Source: Priapulus caudatus (Eukaryota; Priapulida; Priapulimorpha; Priapulimorphida; Priapulidae). From it: a DNA stretch of 29,369 nucleotides. Below are positions 10,033-18,162 of the stretch, piece by piece. The notes beneath the pieces are model-generated. The model was not told the origin of the DNA, did no database searches, and saw only the letters and a program-made list of their open reading frames with translations. The DNA lies in assembly GCF_000485595.1 (NCBI RefSeq), contig NW_014577404.1:35837-65205 (forward strand), given 5' to 3'. The translations under genes were made by a program, and so were the position numbers. How positions within the stretch are numbered: the first letter of the stretch is position 1; every line of letters starts with the position of its first letter.

Positions 10033-13000
10033 CTGCTACTCATGCTGTTCAGAACCCACACTACCAACGACACAAGCCAATTCTCCTTAAATCGGATTTG
10101 AGAAACTATTACTAACGCGATATAACCACAAAATAAACCGGCAACCATCAAAATCGCCGGCGCCATTTTGTTCTACGGCTAATTCACGCGATAGCCACTC
10201 AAATCCGATGGCAGTGTTCGATAAGCGATTTCTGCTAAACCCACGAGCCATATATCGAATTAGCGTCGACCCATAAAACAAGCGTTTGCTCGACCCGTCG
10301 CAAATTCACGCAGACGGATTTTCGTTTCAAAACCGTGAAACGCGTAAGTTGATTATGTACTGCCCTCGCAACGTTATCGAATTCCACGCGATTTCCACAA
10401 TGATTCTACGATCTATCGCAAATTGTCGGCACAGACTAGAACGACCATGCGGAAATGTAAAACGGATATTCCTCTCTTCCTTTATTTATGTACTCCGTAC
10501 TCTGATATTACTATCAGATTCATCTCAGTGTCATAAACACTATTAAACAGAGATGTAGGTATACTGTCTGTGCATCCGTTTATACCAACTATTTATGTAC
10601 ACTCTGCGCACGACAGGTTGTAGTCTACGTCAGGGTCACGATTAGGGTGAGGGTTGGGGCTAGTGTTAAGGTTAGTGCCAGTATTAGGAATAGAAATAAT
10701 GGTAATATTATGGTTAGGGTGAGGGTGAGGATGACGACGACGGTGATTATGATGTACGCATAGTAGTTCTAGAGAGTTCGAGCAGTTCGAATTCTTCTAG
10801 ACGATGTAAAGTAGCTTAGAGCGTGCATGACGCATGTGCGTGCGTGCGTCTTTGCTAAAACGAACGTGGCGCGAAATTCGTAATTCCTTCGTATTTTATA
10901 CGTGATGGCGGCAGCATATATATCATCCCTGGCTACTAGCACATCCGGTATATTATAATCTCACGCGTCGTTCTCGTCGCGGTATCATGCTCTTTACGAT
11001 GCTGAACACAAACTGTGCGTACAATACGCGTGTATGCGTGCATAATTCATTCACCGGCGCGCTTGTAATAGTATGGACTACTTCCTACGCGCATGCACAA
11101 ATTCTACTTCGTTACAGAAAACTGGGACGTGATGATCAGAAACTGCTACGCACACGACGGCAGGGGGCAGTATTTCATCAAGCTCATCGATGATATGGGG
11201 TGAGGAGCGAGCGACATTTGTGTGGATGGCTGTCTGTGGCGACTAGTACGCGCAAGCTGCCCCACATGGAAGATTTACGCGTGGCGTACCGAGCCTCTAG
11301 CCAATAAAGCCCTGTAGAATAAAATATGCATGCTCTACTCCACGGTCGCATCGTATAATGTGACCTTTTAATGTCGTACATGCGCTTGTTGCTCAGGCAC
11401 ATCACCATTTTGTTCACGTATTCAGCGTGCTCGGTAAGTGGCTACGTCAAATATGCACATACCGGGTATATCACTAATAGATAGACGAGAAGCGCGTTCG
11501 TATAGCGTAGTGATGCACCAATCTGTTCTAAATGCGATTTACGTCTAATCTCCACATGCCAAGTGCATCACTTTTAGGACTCGCGAGAGATCTTATGTCT
11601 CCAAAAGTGATATAGCAATCTGTTTGTAAACGGCCAATGCGAACACAACAGCGCGAACAGCCCACCGCGCCCACGTGGCTATCACGTATTTCCGCAACGG
11701 GGCAGATATTATACGCGTCCAGTCAACATGGCCGCCGTGTCAACCATTGCAGATGCGCCCGCCACGACCTGACGGGTGCGCCACTGTACCTGACGAACCC
11801 AGTGCGCGATTTCGGATTCAGCGGAGGCATCGTTACTCGCACGATCGACTTCAACTTCTTCTCGTTCCGCTTCCCGTCATCCGACACCGTCTACTTCCAC
11901 TGCGAGACACGCATCTGCGAGCACGCATGCGTGGTAAGTGAATCCGGCGACGGTAGGCGGCGCTGTCGCACGCGGCGCCGTGACGTAACTAGAATCTTCG
12001 AAGTTGTCGAGGGAGGGTGTCGTTCCATGGTCCTTGCATGTATTTTAATACCACGGGAGGGCGCTTGCTTAGGCGAGTAAAAACCACGTCCACGAACTAC
12101 AATATGATAACGATTACTAATACGCCCGACACTCATGCTATAAATACCATGACGAGTAAATAGCATAGCACCTAAACGACGAATAATAGAAATCTCTATC
12201 TCCCCACCCTCCAATACATTACTCCATTGCTGATCGCATTTTGTCTTGGCACGCCACCAGCCTGGCCAGTGCTTCTATGCGCACAACCCCTACACTCGGC
12301 CCAAGAAACACAACCACCACAAGCGCTCAGCAGACTTCAACGAAACCTTGATTGAGGATACGGAGACAACAGCGACGCGAGATGAGACGCTAAAGAAGAA
12401 GCCGAAGCAGGAGGTGAATGTGAAGGGCGACGGAGGTGAGAGGAAGCCGAGAGAGGAGGTGAAAGTGGAGCTGTCGGAGGGAATTGTCGTCTTCCTCCCC
12501 GGTCTCAACGATGAAACCACGCTTGGTACGAGACAAACATAAAACCGAAACATCATGTGGGTCCAGTTGTGGTGGTGGTGGTGGTGGTGGTAGTTGTGGT
12601 GCTGCTGGCGGCGGTGGTGGTGCTGCTGCGCTGGTGGTGGTGGTTCTGGTGGCGGTGGCGGCGGCGGTGGTGGTGGCGGCGGCGGCGGTGGTGGTGGAGG
12701 TGGCGGCGGCGGCGGCGGTGGTGGTGGAGGTGGTGGTGGTGGTGGCGCTGCTGCTGGTGGTGGTGGTGGTGATGGTGGCGGCGGCGCTAGTAGTAGTAGT
12801 GGTGTGCGTGCGTGCGTGCGTGCGTGCGTGTGTGTGTGTGCGTGTGTATTTGTGTGCCTCAATAAAGAGAGAAAGAGAAAGAGAGAGGGAGAGAGAGATT
12901 GCTGTTTATATGTGAGGAGGTGTTTCAATATAAACGATCCCGACGCTTTGCGCGCAATCAGTGTATATAAAAGAGATAATAGATTTAATATTAATAGTAT

Positions 13001-13463
13001 TAATTAGTAAATCTAAGTTTATATTTACACAGATCATGTAATCCATTTTATTCTTGTTCTCCTGTTTCTTCTTGTTCTTGTGCTTTTTGTTGTTGCTGTT
13101 GTTCGTCATCGTCTTCTTCTTCTTTCTTTCATTCCTATGTTTCTTTTATCTTCATTTTAATCTCCGTGCTCTTGAGATTAATGTTAGCAACAGGCGAGCG
13201 GTTTTGAAATCACATTAATACATTAGACTAACTCAATAAACTAAGGCGGCCGAACTAGATACTGGATCCTCTGCTAAGCCGGCTACCATTGTTCTATTTC
13301 AGTGGAAGTTGAAGCTGCAACCGCCCCCGCCGCCCCCGACACTGCTTCGTGCGTCCAACCTGTCAGTTTTTACTCAGTCATCGCTGCCACTATAGTGTTC
13401 GTGATCCTGACGGCTGTTGTTGTTAGTCTGAAGGTCAAACACGTCACGGTTAGTAAAGTTTAG
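3801..13463 (+). CDS. ZP-domain transmembrane protein, cuticlin-like (ten exons)
   Basis: ZP proteins are secreted or membrane-anchored and polymerise into extracellular matrices such as cuticle or apical coats. Coding exons are 3801-3839, 4268-4622, 5074-5276, 5948-6176, 6649-6778, 7837-7973, 11118-11199, 11753-11933, 12261-12525 and 13303-13463. They total 1782 bases, an exact multiple of three, with matching phases and GT-AG ends, giving 593 residues. In order: signal peptide (about 1-21), Gln/Arg-Gly-rich region (22-130), ZP-N with Cys 137, 171, 190 and 232, an acidic/His linker (about 235-335), ZP-C with Cys 374, 393, 442, 447, 451 and 456, a dibasic Lys473-Arg474 that may be the cleavage site, and a transmembrane helix (563-583) with a ten-residue basic tail. 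The Phe-Trp-Gly and Asn-Cys-Tyr-Ala-His-Asp motifs are typical of the family. I cannot assign an ortholog. The weakest splice call is the donor at 6778/6779, chosen for phase. Confidence 0.9.
4268..4622 (+). CDS. ZP gene exon 2: Gln-rich and Arg-Gly-rich N-terminal region
   Basis: The acceptor CTGTCTCACTTAG ends at 4267 and the donor GTAAGC begins at 4623 (phase 1). The exon encodes the end of the signal peptide, then a low-complexity stretch rich in Gln (many CAG/CAA codons at 4314-4384), Arg-Gly and Ala/Ser/Thr. It is probably disordered. No ZP residues lie here. Confidence 0.9.
5074..5276 (+). CDS. ZP gene exon 3: first half of ZP-N
   Basis: The acceptor CCACCTTACAG precedes 5074; the donor is CAG|GTTCGT. 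The exon holds Cys137, Cys171 and Cys190, the Phe-Trp-Gly-Ser-Val-Tyr motif and the Leu-Tyr-Val-Pro-Phe strand before Gly-Cys. This is the clearest ZP-N signature in the gene. Confidence 0.95.
5277..5947 (+). other. ZP gene intron 3
   Basis: No gene seen. Between about 5440 and 5620 it holds a loose, degenerate repetition of AATTAAAGG and GGTAACAA motifs with no fixed period. Confidence 0.7.
5948..6176 (+). CDS. ZP gene exon 4: end of ZP-N and start of linker
   Basis: The acceptor GTGACCACAG precedes 5948; the donor GTAAGTG starts at 6177 (phase 1). It encodes Phe-Val-Asn-Asn-Ile-Val-Val-Gln, the Asp-Lys-Ala-Tyr motif and Cys232, which closes ZP-N. A Thr/Pro-rich then Gly-rich linker follows. 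Confidence 0.93.
6177..6648 (+). other. ZP gene intron 4
   Basis: No gene seen. It contains a purine-rich GAGAG stretch (about 6240-6340). Open frames over that stretch on either strand are low-complexity. Confidence 0.75.
6649..6778 (+). CDS. ZP gene exon 5: acidic/His linker
   Basis: The acceptor GTTTATTTCAG precedes 6649. The open frame continues to a stop at 6809, so a donor is needed before it. GT at 6779 (TTTAA|GTGGGT) is the one that fits the phase of the next exon; GT at 6783 and 6795 do not. The exon is rich in Asn, Gly, His and Asp with no cysteine, an unusual insertion between ZP-N and ZP-C. Confidence 0.75.
6779..7836 (+). other. ZP gene intron 5
   Basis: About 1.06 kb with no coding exon seen. 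Between 7080 and 7480 it is rich in degenerate GATA/GATAAAT-type motifs, consistent with a decayed tetranucleotide repeat. Confidence 0.7.
7837..7973 (+). CDS. ZP gene exon 6: start of ZP-C
   Basis: The acceptor CATGTTTCAG precedes 7837; the donor GTAAGAA starts at 7974 (phase 1). It encodes the linker end and the strand Phe-Phe-Thr-Val-Gly-Gln-Pro-Ala-Thr-Val-Leu-Val-Glu-Trp, matching the ZP-C opening pattern (Val-Gly then a hydrophobic strand). Confidence 0.9.
8020..8067. repeat. Near-perfect inverted repeat (hairpin)
   Basis: The left arm (8020-8040) and right arm (8044-8067) are reverse complements except for one base change and one extra AAT unit. The loop is about three bases. Arms read ATCAGGAGTGAATAATAATA and its near complement. 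Confidence 0.85.
8067..8258. repeat. Degenerate direct repeat, two units
   Basis: 8067-8150 and 8177-8258 share an ordered set of motifs: TGTTA(T/G)CAGTTA, CCAGCG(T/C)ATTA, TTTGTGTACCA or CTGTGTACCA, then ATCGAG. They are diverged copies about 110 bases apart. A related CAGCTATGCA(G)ACGGT motif is also found near 7995 and 8155. Confidence 0.65.
8308..8784. mobile_element. hAT-like non-autonomous DNA element (MITE)
   Basis: The left end reads CAGTGGCGGATCCAGAAG. The right end is the inverse of CAGTGGCGGATTCAGGA, so the terminal inverted repeats match over about 15 bases with one mismatch. CAGTGGCGGAT-type termini are typical of hAT-family MITEs. No transposase is seen inside. The flanks (TTGTTA and CTGTTA) do not give a clean 8-base target duplication. 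Confidence 0.7.
9761..10032. repeat. Compound trinucleotide array: CTG, then TAC, then GTT
   Basis: About 16 CTG units (9761-9807) are followed by a TAC/CTA array (9813-9897), then by GTT units with short TAG, ATCG and TTT interruptions (9907-10032). The open frames across it (poly-Ala, poly-Leu, poly-Tyr and so on) are repeat artefacts within an intron. Confidence 0.95.
10633..10735 (+). repeat. Degenerate telomere-like TTAGGG sequence
   Basis: Motifs GATTAGGGTGAGGGTTGGGG near 10640 and GGTTAGGGTGAGGGTGAGG near 10710 are separated by TTAAGG, GTTAGTG and ATTAGG variants. This suggests a decayed interstitial tract of the animal telomere repeat TTAGGG, or a related G-rich minisatellite. Confidence 0.55.
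11118..11199 (+). CDS. ZP gene exon 7: ZP-C core with Asn-Cys-Tyr-Ala-His-Asp
   Basis: The acceptor CTTCGTTACAG precedes 11118; the donor GTGAGG starts at 11200 (phase 2). It encodes Asn-Trp-Asp-Val-Met-Ile-Arg-Asn-Cys374-Tyr-Ala-His-Asp-Gly, a hallmark of ZP-C in invertebrate ZP proteins, then Leu-Ile-Asp-Asp-Met-Gly. Confidence 0.95.
11200..11752 (+). other. ZP gene intron 7
   Basis: No coding exon needed or seen. A donor-like GTAAGTGG lies near 11434 without a required exon. Confidence 0.7.
11753..11933 (+). CDS. ZP gene exon 8: end of ZP-C
   Basis: The acceptor CAACCATTGCAG precedes 11753; the donor GTAAGTG starts at 11934 (phase 0). Joining rebuilds Asp-Asp-Met-Gly-Cys393. It then encodes the Phe-Arg-Phe-Pro-Ser-Ser-Asp-Thr-Val-Tyr-Phe-His-Cys442 strand with Cys447 and Cys451, the standard ZP-C end. 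Confidence 0.95.
11934..12260 (+). other. ZP gene intron 8
   Basis: No gene or distinctive repeat seen. Confidence 0.7.
12261..12525 (+). CDS. ZP gene exon 9: last ZP cysteine, basic site and charged tail
   Basis: The acceptor ACGCCACCAG precedes 12261; the donor GTACGA starts at 12526 (phase 1). It carries Cys456, then a basic cluster Arg-Pro-Lys-Lys-His-Asn-His-His-Lys-Arg-Ser whose Lys473-Arg474 is a plausible consensus furin-like cleavage site. It lacks Arg at P4, so it is not a classic RXXR. A Lys/Glu-rich tail follows. Confidence 0.88.
12526..13302 (+). other. ZP gene intron 9
   Basis: Filled in its first half by simple repeats: GGT/GGC (12566-12800), GTGC/GT (about 12802-12852) and GA (about 12864-12899). 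The duplicated segment begins within the GA tract. The remainder is AT-rich with no gene. Confidence 0.85.
12566..12800 (+). repeat. GGT/GGC/GCT trinucleotide array, strongly G-rich on + strand
   Basis: About 230 bases of GGT and GGC with GCT and GGA variants start some 40 bases after the splice donor of ZP exon 9. The sense strand is G-rich and could form two-tier G-quadruplexes or R-loops. Poly-Gly, poly-Val and poly-Pro frames across it are artefacts. Confidence 0.95.
13303..13463 (+). CDS. ZP gene exon 10: transmembrane anchor and stop
   Basis: The acceptor TGTTCTATTTCAG precedes 13303 and the stop TAG is at 13461-13463. It encodes an Ala/Pro-rich juxtamembrane stretch with one Cys, the hydrophobic helix Phe-Tyr-Ser-Val-Ile...Val-Ser-Leu (563-583), then a short Lys/His/Val tail. 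The whole exon is repeated at 16031-16191. Confidence 0.93.
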
Positions 13464-13649
13464 AGAGAGGGAGAGAGTAGGAGAGAGAAAGAGAGATGGA
13501 TGAAAAACATACGTACAAGATGGACACAAGACAATAACGAGTGGAATATTTACTTGACACTCGCTATGTCTAACGTTCTTCTTTGGTTTTGTTGTAGTGC
13601 AAATGATAATCAAGACTGTCTATATGTATGCCTACTGTCATGTGCCGCT

Positions 13650-13970
13650 CCATTTCGTGATGTAAAATGTTCTTGCTATGTTACGTTTCGTGATTTGATG
13701 TTTCTGTGATGTTACGTTTTGTGATTTAATGTCCATGTGAGTTTACGTTTCGTGATTTGCTATGTCTATATGTGCCATTAGATTGATGTATGTCCCTGTG
13801 ATGTTACGTTTCGTAATTTGCTATGTGCACGTGACATTAGATTTCGTAACTTGATATATGTCCCTGTGATGTTACGTTTCGTGATTTGATATATACATGA
13901 GACATTACATTTCTTGATTTAAAATGTCTATGTGACATTTCACTTTGTGGTTTGTTTTGTACCTATTACG
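13650..13970. repeat. Minisatellite, degenerate 31-35-base unit, copy 1
   Basis: About nine units share the core TTACGTTTCGTGATTTG followed by ATATGTC...TGTGA(TG/CA). Spacing varies slightly and units are diverged. It lies about 190 bases after the ZP stop codon, probably in the 3' UTR. Confidence 0.85.
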
Positions 13971-14089
13971 TTTGATTACGATAAACCGTTCCAATATGGC
14001 GGACGACGCGTTCTGTGACTCTCAATGTTGCTATGTGGTTACTCTGGCACCACTCCGTATACTGATCATGTGAAACGTTTAGCCGTCAC

Positions 14090-14315
14090 CTATAGACCTA
14101 GCTGACGTCAATGCGGAAAATGCCGGATTCTGCTGCCGTATGATTTTGACGGTTGGCCTGTTACCTCTTTATGCAACATGGTTTCCGGTGCGTCTTCTGG
14201 GGTCACGTGCACACGGCTTTGTGGCTTAGGTAACTGGGGCGTGTTAGTTCGTGGAATGTTCATGAGTGTATAGCTTTAGCCGTTGACAGCCGATATACTC
14301 CCATTTACTCCTAAC
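14090..14315. other. 226-base segment present only in copy 1 of the duplication
   Basis: Copy 1 has these bases between GCCGTCAC and ATCGCTCC, whereas copy 2 joins the flanks directly near 16816. No terminal inverted repeats or poly-A end are seen, so it looks like a plain insertion/deletion difference with a two- or three-base shared end (AC/CAC). Confidence 0.9.
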
Positions 14316-15594
14316 ATCGCTCCGTAATTCAGCGTTTATTGCCACGCGCTGTCCGCTTAATCTAATCACAGCTTGTAATGATGTATGTTATTTTTACCTG
14401 AGGTACTTTAGATATAGTATTACAATTTGTAGTCGCCGAGAGCCCAATTAATTGTGGAATCAGAAGAAGCATAGGGTTATAATACAGTACCTCCTCACGG
14501 TTACTCTAGCATCGAATTCATTCACTACAGTTTCGTCCACCCATTCCTTCACAATATACAATTCATACACACATAAACAATATTTATATGAGCAAATGTG
14601 TTTGCAAATAGGCATTCGCTGTCTCAGAGCCAATGCAACCAAAACGATGATTGAGGGAGTCAATCTACAATGGCGGGAGGGTGTAGATCGGGGGTTTCAA
14701 GAATCATTATTTTTGTTTCTGTATTTTATTCTGTAATATACCCATTTTCATCAACATCCTTATCAAAGATATCAAATCATTAATTTTGCTAGTTAACAAG
14801 CACGTATATCATAGTAAATCGCTGCCAAGTATAAATGTTATATCTGACTACTATGGCACCGTATTTATTAATATCATTTGTTATAACTTTCGAACTGATT
14901 ATTAGTGAAATAAAATGACGTTTGCATTATTACATAAAATAACTTTTGTTCATGTTCACATTTGGAAAATATCTTTCGGTTATTTTACAATGTTAATTGT
15001 AACTTTTCAACTAATCAACAGAAGAAACGTCCGCGCGCGCGCAATCTCTCTCTCTCCCTCTGTCTGTCTGCCTGCCAGCCTGCCTGTCGCTCTGCAGGGC
15101 ACATAGGCGTTAACTGAGTTATTTTTAATACAACACTAAGCTTTATATATGTATATACTGATATGCATACCTCACTTTATTCTAGACAAGATTTATATAT
15201 ATATATATATGCCATTCTAAAATGTGAAGACATGGAAACCATTTGATTATGATAGCTAGGAAATAAACGATAAGCACTTGACATATTACACACGATTTCA
15301 CGGTAGTAAATCGGGTTATTACAAACATTTGTGCAAGGCTACTGTACAATACAAATGTTTCAAATAATGTCGAAGAATATTTTCACAAACTCAACATTGA
15401 CACAGTGTGCTCATTTTTCTATGATCGTGCTATAGAAACACGCGTACAATGTCAGCGTAATCTATTGATTAATCTCGGTGTAACTGGACGTATAAATGCG
15501 TGAGCGTCGTCCACTGCCCGGTTGTAACCGCAATGCAGTTAAATTTCATATAAGTATGCCTCCGCGATACCCTGACTACCTGACTACCATATTT

Positions 15595-15604
15595 NNNNNN
15601 NNNN
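15595..15604. other. Assembly gap (ten Ns)
   Basis: Ten Ns separate the two near-identical copies. The fixed short length suggests a placeholder for a contig join, not a measured gap. Confidence 1.
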
Positions 15605-16030
15605 AAGAGAAAGAGTAAGAGAGAGAATGCTGTTTATATGTGAGGAGGTGTTTCAATATAAACGATCCCAAAGCTTTGCGCGCAATCAGTGTATATAAAA
15701 GAGATAATAGATTTAATATTAATAGTATTAATTAGTAAATCTAAGTTTATATTTACACAGATCATGTAATCCATTTTATTCTTGTTCTCCTGTTTCTTCT
15801 TGTTCTTGTGCTTTTTGTTGTTGCTGTTGTTCGTCATCGTCTTCTTCTTCTTTCTTTCATCCCTATGTTTCTTTTATCCTCATTTTAATCTCCGTGCTCT
15901 TGAGATTAATGTTAGCAACAGGCGAGCGGTTTTGAAATCACATTAATACATTAGACTAACTCAATAAACTGAGGCGGCCGAACTAGATACTGGATCCTCT
16001 GCTAAGCCGGCTACCATTGTTCTATTTCAG

Positions 16031-16191
16031 TGGAAGTTGAAGCTGCAACCGCCCCCGCCGCCCCCGACACTGCTTCGTGCGTCCAACCTGTCAGTTTTTA
16101 CTCAGTCATCGCTGCCACTATAGTGTTCGTGATCCTGACGGCTGTTGTTGTTAGTCTGAAGGTCAAACACGTCACGGTTAGTAAAGTTTAG
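16031..16191 (+). pseudogene. Second copy of the last ZP exon
   Basis: The same transmembrane exon as 13303-13463, with an intact acceptor, open frame and stop. No other ZP exon is duplicated. If the duplication is real, this is an orphan 3' exon that could be used alternatively. If it is an allelic assembly artefact, it does not exist as a separate locus. Confidence 0.85.
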
Positions 16192-16377
16192 AGAGAGGGA
16201 GAGAGTAGGAGAGAGAAAGAGAGATGGATGAAAAACATACGTACAAGATGGACACAAGACAATAACGAGTGGAATATTTACTTGACACTCGCTATGTCTA
16301 ACGTTCTTCTTTGGTTTTGTTGTAGTGCAAATGATAATCAAGACTGTCTATATGTATGCCTACTGTCATGTGCCGCT

Positions 16378-16698
16378 CCATTTCGTGATGTAAAATGTTC
16401 TTGCTATGTTACGTTTCGTGATTTGATGTTTCTGTGATGTTACGTTTTGTGATTTAATGTCCATGTGAGTTTACGTTTCGTGATTTGCTATGTCTATATG
16501 TGCCATTAGATTGATGTATGTCCCTGTGATGTTACGTTTCGTAATTTGCTATGTGCACGTGACATTAGATTTCGTAACTTGATATATGTCCCTGTGATGT
16601 TACGTTTCGTGATTTGATATATACATGAGACATTACATTTCTTGATTTAAAATGTCTATGTGACATTTCACTTTGTGGTTTGTTTTGTACCTATTACG
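16378..16698. repeat. Minisatellite, copy 2
   Basis: Same 31-35-base repeat array as at 13650-13970, with the same unit number and order as far as I can read. Confidence 0.85.
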
Positions 16699-18122
16699 TT
16701 TGATTACGATAAACCGTTCCAATATGGCGGACGACGCGTTCTGTGACTCTCAATGTTGCTATGTGGTTACTCTGGCACCACTCCGTATACTGATCATGTG
16801 AAACGTGTAGCCGTCACATCGCTCCGTAATTCAGCGTTTATTGCCACGCGCTGTCCGCTTAATCTAATCACAGCTTGTAATGATGTATGTTATTTTTACC
16901 TGAGGTACTTTAGATATAGTATTACAATTTGTAGTCGCCGAGAGCCCAATTAATTGTGGAATCAGAAGAAGCATAGGGTTATAATACAGTACCTCCTCAC
17001 GGTTACTCTAGCATCGAATTCATTCACTACAGTTTCGTCCACCCATTCCTTCACAATATACAATTCATACACACATAAACAATATTTATATGAGCAAATG
17101 TGTTTGCAAATAGGCATTCGCTGTCTCAGAGCCAATGCAACCAAAACGATGATTGAGGGAGTCAATCTACAATGGCGGGAGGGTGTAGATCGGGGGTTTC
17201 AAGAATCATTATTTTTGTTTCTGTATTTTATGCTGTAATATACCCATTTTCATCAACATCCTTATCAAAGATATCAAATCATTAATTTTGCTAGTTAACA
17301 AGCACGTATATCATAGTAAATCGCTGCCAAGTATAAATGTTATATCTGACTACTATGGCACCGTATTTATTAATATCATTTGTTATAACTTTCGAACTGA
17401 TTATTAGTGAAATAAAATGACGTTTGCATTATTACATAAAATAACTTTTGTTCATGTTCACATTTGGAAAATATCTTTCGGTTATTTTACAATGTTAATT
17501 GTAACTTTTCAACTAATCAACAGAAGAAACGTCCGCGCGCGCGCAATCTCTCTCTCTCCCTCTGTCTGTCTGCCTGCCAGCCTGCCTGTCGCTCTGCAGG
17601 GCACATAGGCGTTAACTGAGTTATTTTTAATACAACACTAAGCTTTATATATGTATATACTGATATGCATACCTCACTTTATTCTAGACAAGATTTATAT
17701 ATATATATATATGCCATTCTAAAATGTGAAGACATGGAAACCATTTGATTATGATAGCTAGGAAATAAACGATAAGCACTTGACATATTACACACGATTT
17801 CACGGTAGTAAATCGGGTTATTACAAACATTTGTGCAAGGCTACTGTACAATACAAATGTTTCAAATAATGTCGAAGAATATTTTCACAAACTCAACATT
17901 GACACAGTGTGCTCATTTTTCTATGATCGTGCTATAGAAACACGCGTACAATGTCAGCGTAATCTATTGATTAATCTCGGTGTAACTGGACGTATAAATG
18001 CGTGAGCGTCGTCCACTGCCCGGTTGTAACCGCAATGCAGTTAAATTTCATATAAGTATGCCTCCGCGATACCCTGACTACCTGACTACCATATTTATAA
18101 TACTCTGATAAAGGTCTAATAC

Positions 18123-18162
18123 AATACACACGCGCGTGCACGCACGCACGCGCGCGCACACA
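18123..18162. repeat. CACG/CGCG alternating purine-pyrimidine tract
   Basis: Alternating CA, CG and GCAC units, a short potential Z-DNA tract just outside copy 2 of the duplication. Confidence 0.8.

Larger units (their letters stand above)
7974..11117 (+). other. ZP gene intron 6 (3.1 kb)
   Basis: The longest intron of the ZP gene. It carries a hairpin (8020-8067), a degenerate direct repeat (8067-8258), a hAT-like MITE (8308-8784), a compound trinucleotide array (9761-10032) and telomere-like sequence (10633-10735). No coding exon is needed, because phases match across it. Confidence 0.8.
12864..15594. repeat. Large direct duplication, copy 1 (left of gap)
   Basis: Nearly identical to 15605-18096. 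The shift is 2728 bases up to about 14089, then 2502 bases after a 226-base segment present only here (14090-14315). It begins in a GA tract and is cut off exactly at the N run. Confidence 0.97.
13464..15594 (+). other. 3' UTR / downstream sequence of the ZP gene, copy 1
   Basis: It starts with a GA-rich tract (13464-13498), then a minisatellite (13650-13970) and AT-rich DNA. AATAAA polyadenylation-type hexamers are present at 14909-14914 and 15262-15267. Short open frames here have no domain and appear again in copy 2, where they reflect DNA duplication rather than coding selection. Confidence 0.6.
15605..18096. repeat. Large direct duplication, copy 2 (right of gap)
   Basis: Repeats 12864-15594 apart from scattered substitutions (for example near 12927/15655, 13248/15976, 14079/16807, 14731/17233) and the 226-base indel. 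At 18096 it continues into unique sequence, whereas copy 1 stops at the gap at the same base. Confidence 0.97.

Noticed and set aside
9596-10166. Poly-Leu, poly-Ala, poly-Tyr and poly-Thr frames
   Set aside because: Translations of intronic trinucleotide arrays in all frames.
11410-11434. An eight-base micro-exon between an AG near 11426 and GTAAGTGG
   Set aside because: Direct joining of 11199 to 11753 rebuilds the conserved Asp-Asp-Met-Gly-Cys and keeps phase, so no extra exon is needed.
12290-13007. Poly-Pro (- strand) and poly-Gly/Val (+ strand) frames
   Set aside because: Products of the GGT/GGC array in ZP intron 9; the true exon ends at 12525.
14214-14266. RNA polymerase III box A/B-like motifs in the 226-base indel (possible SINE)
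   Set aside because: The motifs match poorly and are too close together for a tRNA-type promoter, and there is no poly-A or target duplication.
13374-17608. Sets of small frames occurring twice, such as those near 13500 and 16228 or 14452 and 16954
   Set aside because: They recur only because the DNA is duplicated. They have no domains and no start context, and they lie downstream of the ZP stop.
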